Source of the DNA: Pseudomonadota bacterium
GTDB taxonomy: Bacteria > Bdellovibrionota_C > UBA2361 > OMII01
Length of the DNA stretch: 6,510 nucleotides
NCBI GenBank assembly: GCA_027486155.1
Contig: JAIXPR010000253.1
Location: 1-6,510, forward strand
Direction: 5' to 3'
In this document: in pieces, positions 5,730-6,510 of the stretch
Position numbering within the stretch: position 1 is the stretch's first letter
How the letters are laid out: every line of letters begins with the position of its first letter
Translations under genes and position numbers: made by a program
The notes under the pieces: model-generated
The model's input: only the letters and a program-made list of their open reading frames with translations
The model's database searches: none
What the model was told of the DNA's origin: nothing

Positions 5730-6510
5730 CTATTTACGCTCAGGAACGACTCGCGACACTGACACCTCCCAGGCCTGCGGAAGGATCTCTTGGCACCCCA
5801 AGCCGAAGGGCTTTAAAGACTCACAATGAGAGGTCATCATGATCGGATAAAATCGTGTGGGGGTAGGAACGATCCATCCACGAGGGAGCACCATAAATAC
5901 CTCCCCACCCTCAGCAACCTTTCGTGCCGTTACCTCAACAAAGAACCGCATATTCTCGGGTTCCGAGATATCCCCAGGTATCGGGATGAGATCGCATCCA
6001 TGCTCACGATGATAGGAGAACGGGCTCACAAAAAGCCCGCCCCAAATGGGATCAGTGAGAAGGAACGCGTGCACGCTCCCAATGTAACCTCCGCAAAAAA
6101 GCACGGAGCACCTTCCCTCGCGAGCGGCTCGGACGTCTCGAACGTTCATAGATGCCTGCCTCCAATCTGGGCCGAAAAATCCCCATGTTCTAGTCACGAG
6201 AAAAAAAACAACGGAAATAGATAGCGAACCAAGGAGCATCCCTACCCTCTGCCACCGCGAGCCCGCGACCCTGAATAGAAACGAGGCCGCGCACGTGAGC
6301 ACCGCGAAAGCCGCGATGCTATACCGAATTGAGAAATATCCGGGCGCGATAGTGCTACCAAGAAGAGCGGAGAGAAGAATGTGCAAACAAGGCACCGCAA
6401 CAAGAAATAGGAACATCCCATCCCGTGAAACAAGTTTTTCCCGCCTCGCGCATACCAGAACCAACATGAAAAGCGTCGCAGCTATCACATCGCTGCGGAG
6501 TCCATTCACG
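5730..6510 (-). CDS. C-terminal part of a polytopic membrane protein, probably GT39-like glycosyltransferase (5' end outside window)
   Basis: About 259 codons are visible and the frame is open to the window edge. The first visible start-like codon (GTG at 6509) is probably internal. Numbering from there, hydrophobic segments lie at about 8-20, 31-51, 59-80 and 88-106, with IRYSIAAFAVL (61-71) inside the third, resembling the 'RY..p..p' helix of ArnT/PMT-type (GT-C) enzymes. After the last helix, WGFFGPDWRQA (109-119) matches the 'DWR.A' that opens the C-terminal soluble domain of such proteins. The remaining 140 or so residues would be periplasmic. These enzymes move sugars from polyprenyl-phosphate donors to lipids or proteins. 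The catalytic N-terminal acidic loop is outside the window, so the function is tentative. Convergent with rsmE, 76 bases apart. Confidence 0.55.
   Translation of the reverse strand, partial: VNGLRSDVIAATLFMLVLVCARREKLVSRDGMFLFLVAVPCLHILLSALLGSTIAPGYFSIRYSIAAFAVLTCAASFLFRVAGSRWQRVGMLLGSLSISVVFFLVTRTWGFFGPDWRQASMNVRDVRAAREGRCSVLFCGGYIGSVHAFLLTDPIWGGLFVSPFSYHREHGCDLIPIPGDISEPENMRFFVEVTARKVAEGGEVFMVLPRGWIVPTPTRFYPIMMTSHCESLKPFGLGCQEILPQAWEVSVSRVVPERK

Overview
This window reads as ordinary chromosomal housekeeping DNA from a Gram-negative bacterium. The best lineage guess is something in or near the former Deltaproteobacteria (Myxococcota or Bdellovibrionota-like). This guess rests on the style of the SspB-like protein, on the GRHRL / CIYIEA / DAIRMDTG signature of NuoI, and on an exported DUF1329-type protein. 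No rRNA, tRNA, phage, IS or CRISPR sequence is visible, and lineage cannot be fixed from this window alone.

Layout from left to right. Positions 1-391 are a gene-free leader holding two near-identical GC-rich palindromes in opposite orientation. Positions 392-838 (+) encode an SspB-family ClpXP adaptor. It converges, with only 5 bases between the stop codons, on a minus-strand group that reads from right to left: a stand-alone methylenetetrahydrofolate reductase (3796-2861), NuoI of respiratory complex I (2864-2280, overlapping the reductase stop by 4 bases), and an exported DUF1329/LolA-like protein (2241-844). A 435-base divergent intergenic region (3797-4231) with several small repeats separates this group from a plus-strand pair: a DsbA-fold 2-hydroxychromene-2-carboxylate isomerase-like protein (4232-4843) and the 16S rRNA methyltransferase RsmE (4874-5653). 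At the right edge is the C-terminal part of a polytopic membrane protein, probably a GT39-like glycosyltransferase (minus strand, 5730 to beyond the window), convergent with rsmE.

Functions are diverse: protein quality control, one-carbon metabolism, respiration, envelope biogenesis, redox or glutathione chemistry, and ribosome maturation. They do not add up to an evident new system. The most distinctive points are the translational coupling of metF to an isolated nuoI, the ClpX-docking-like C-terminus of the SspB homologue, and the paired palindromes at the left end.
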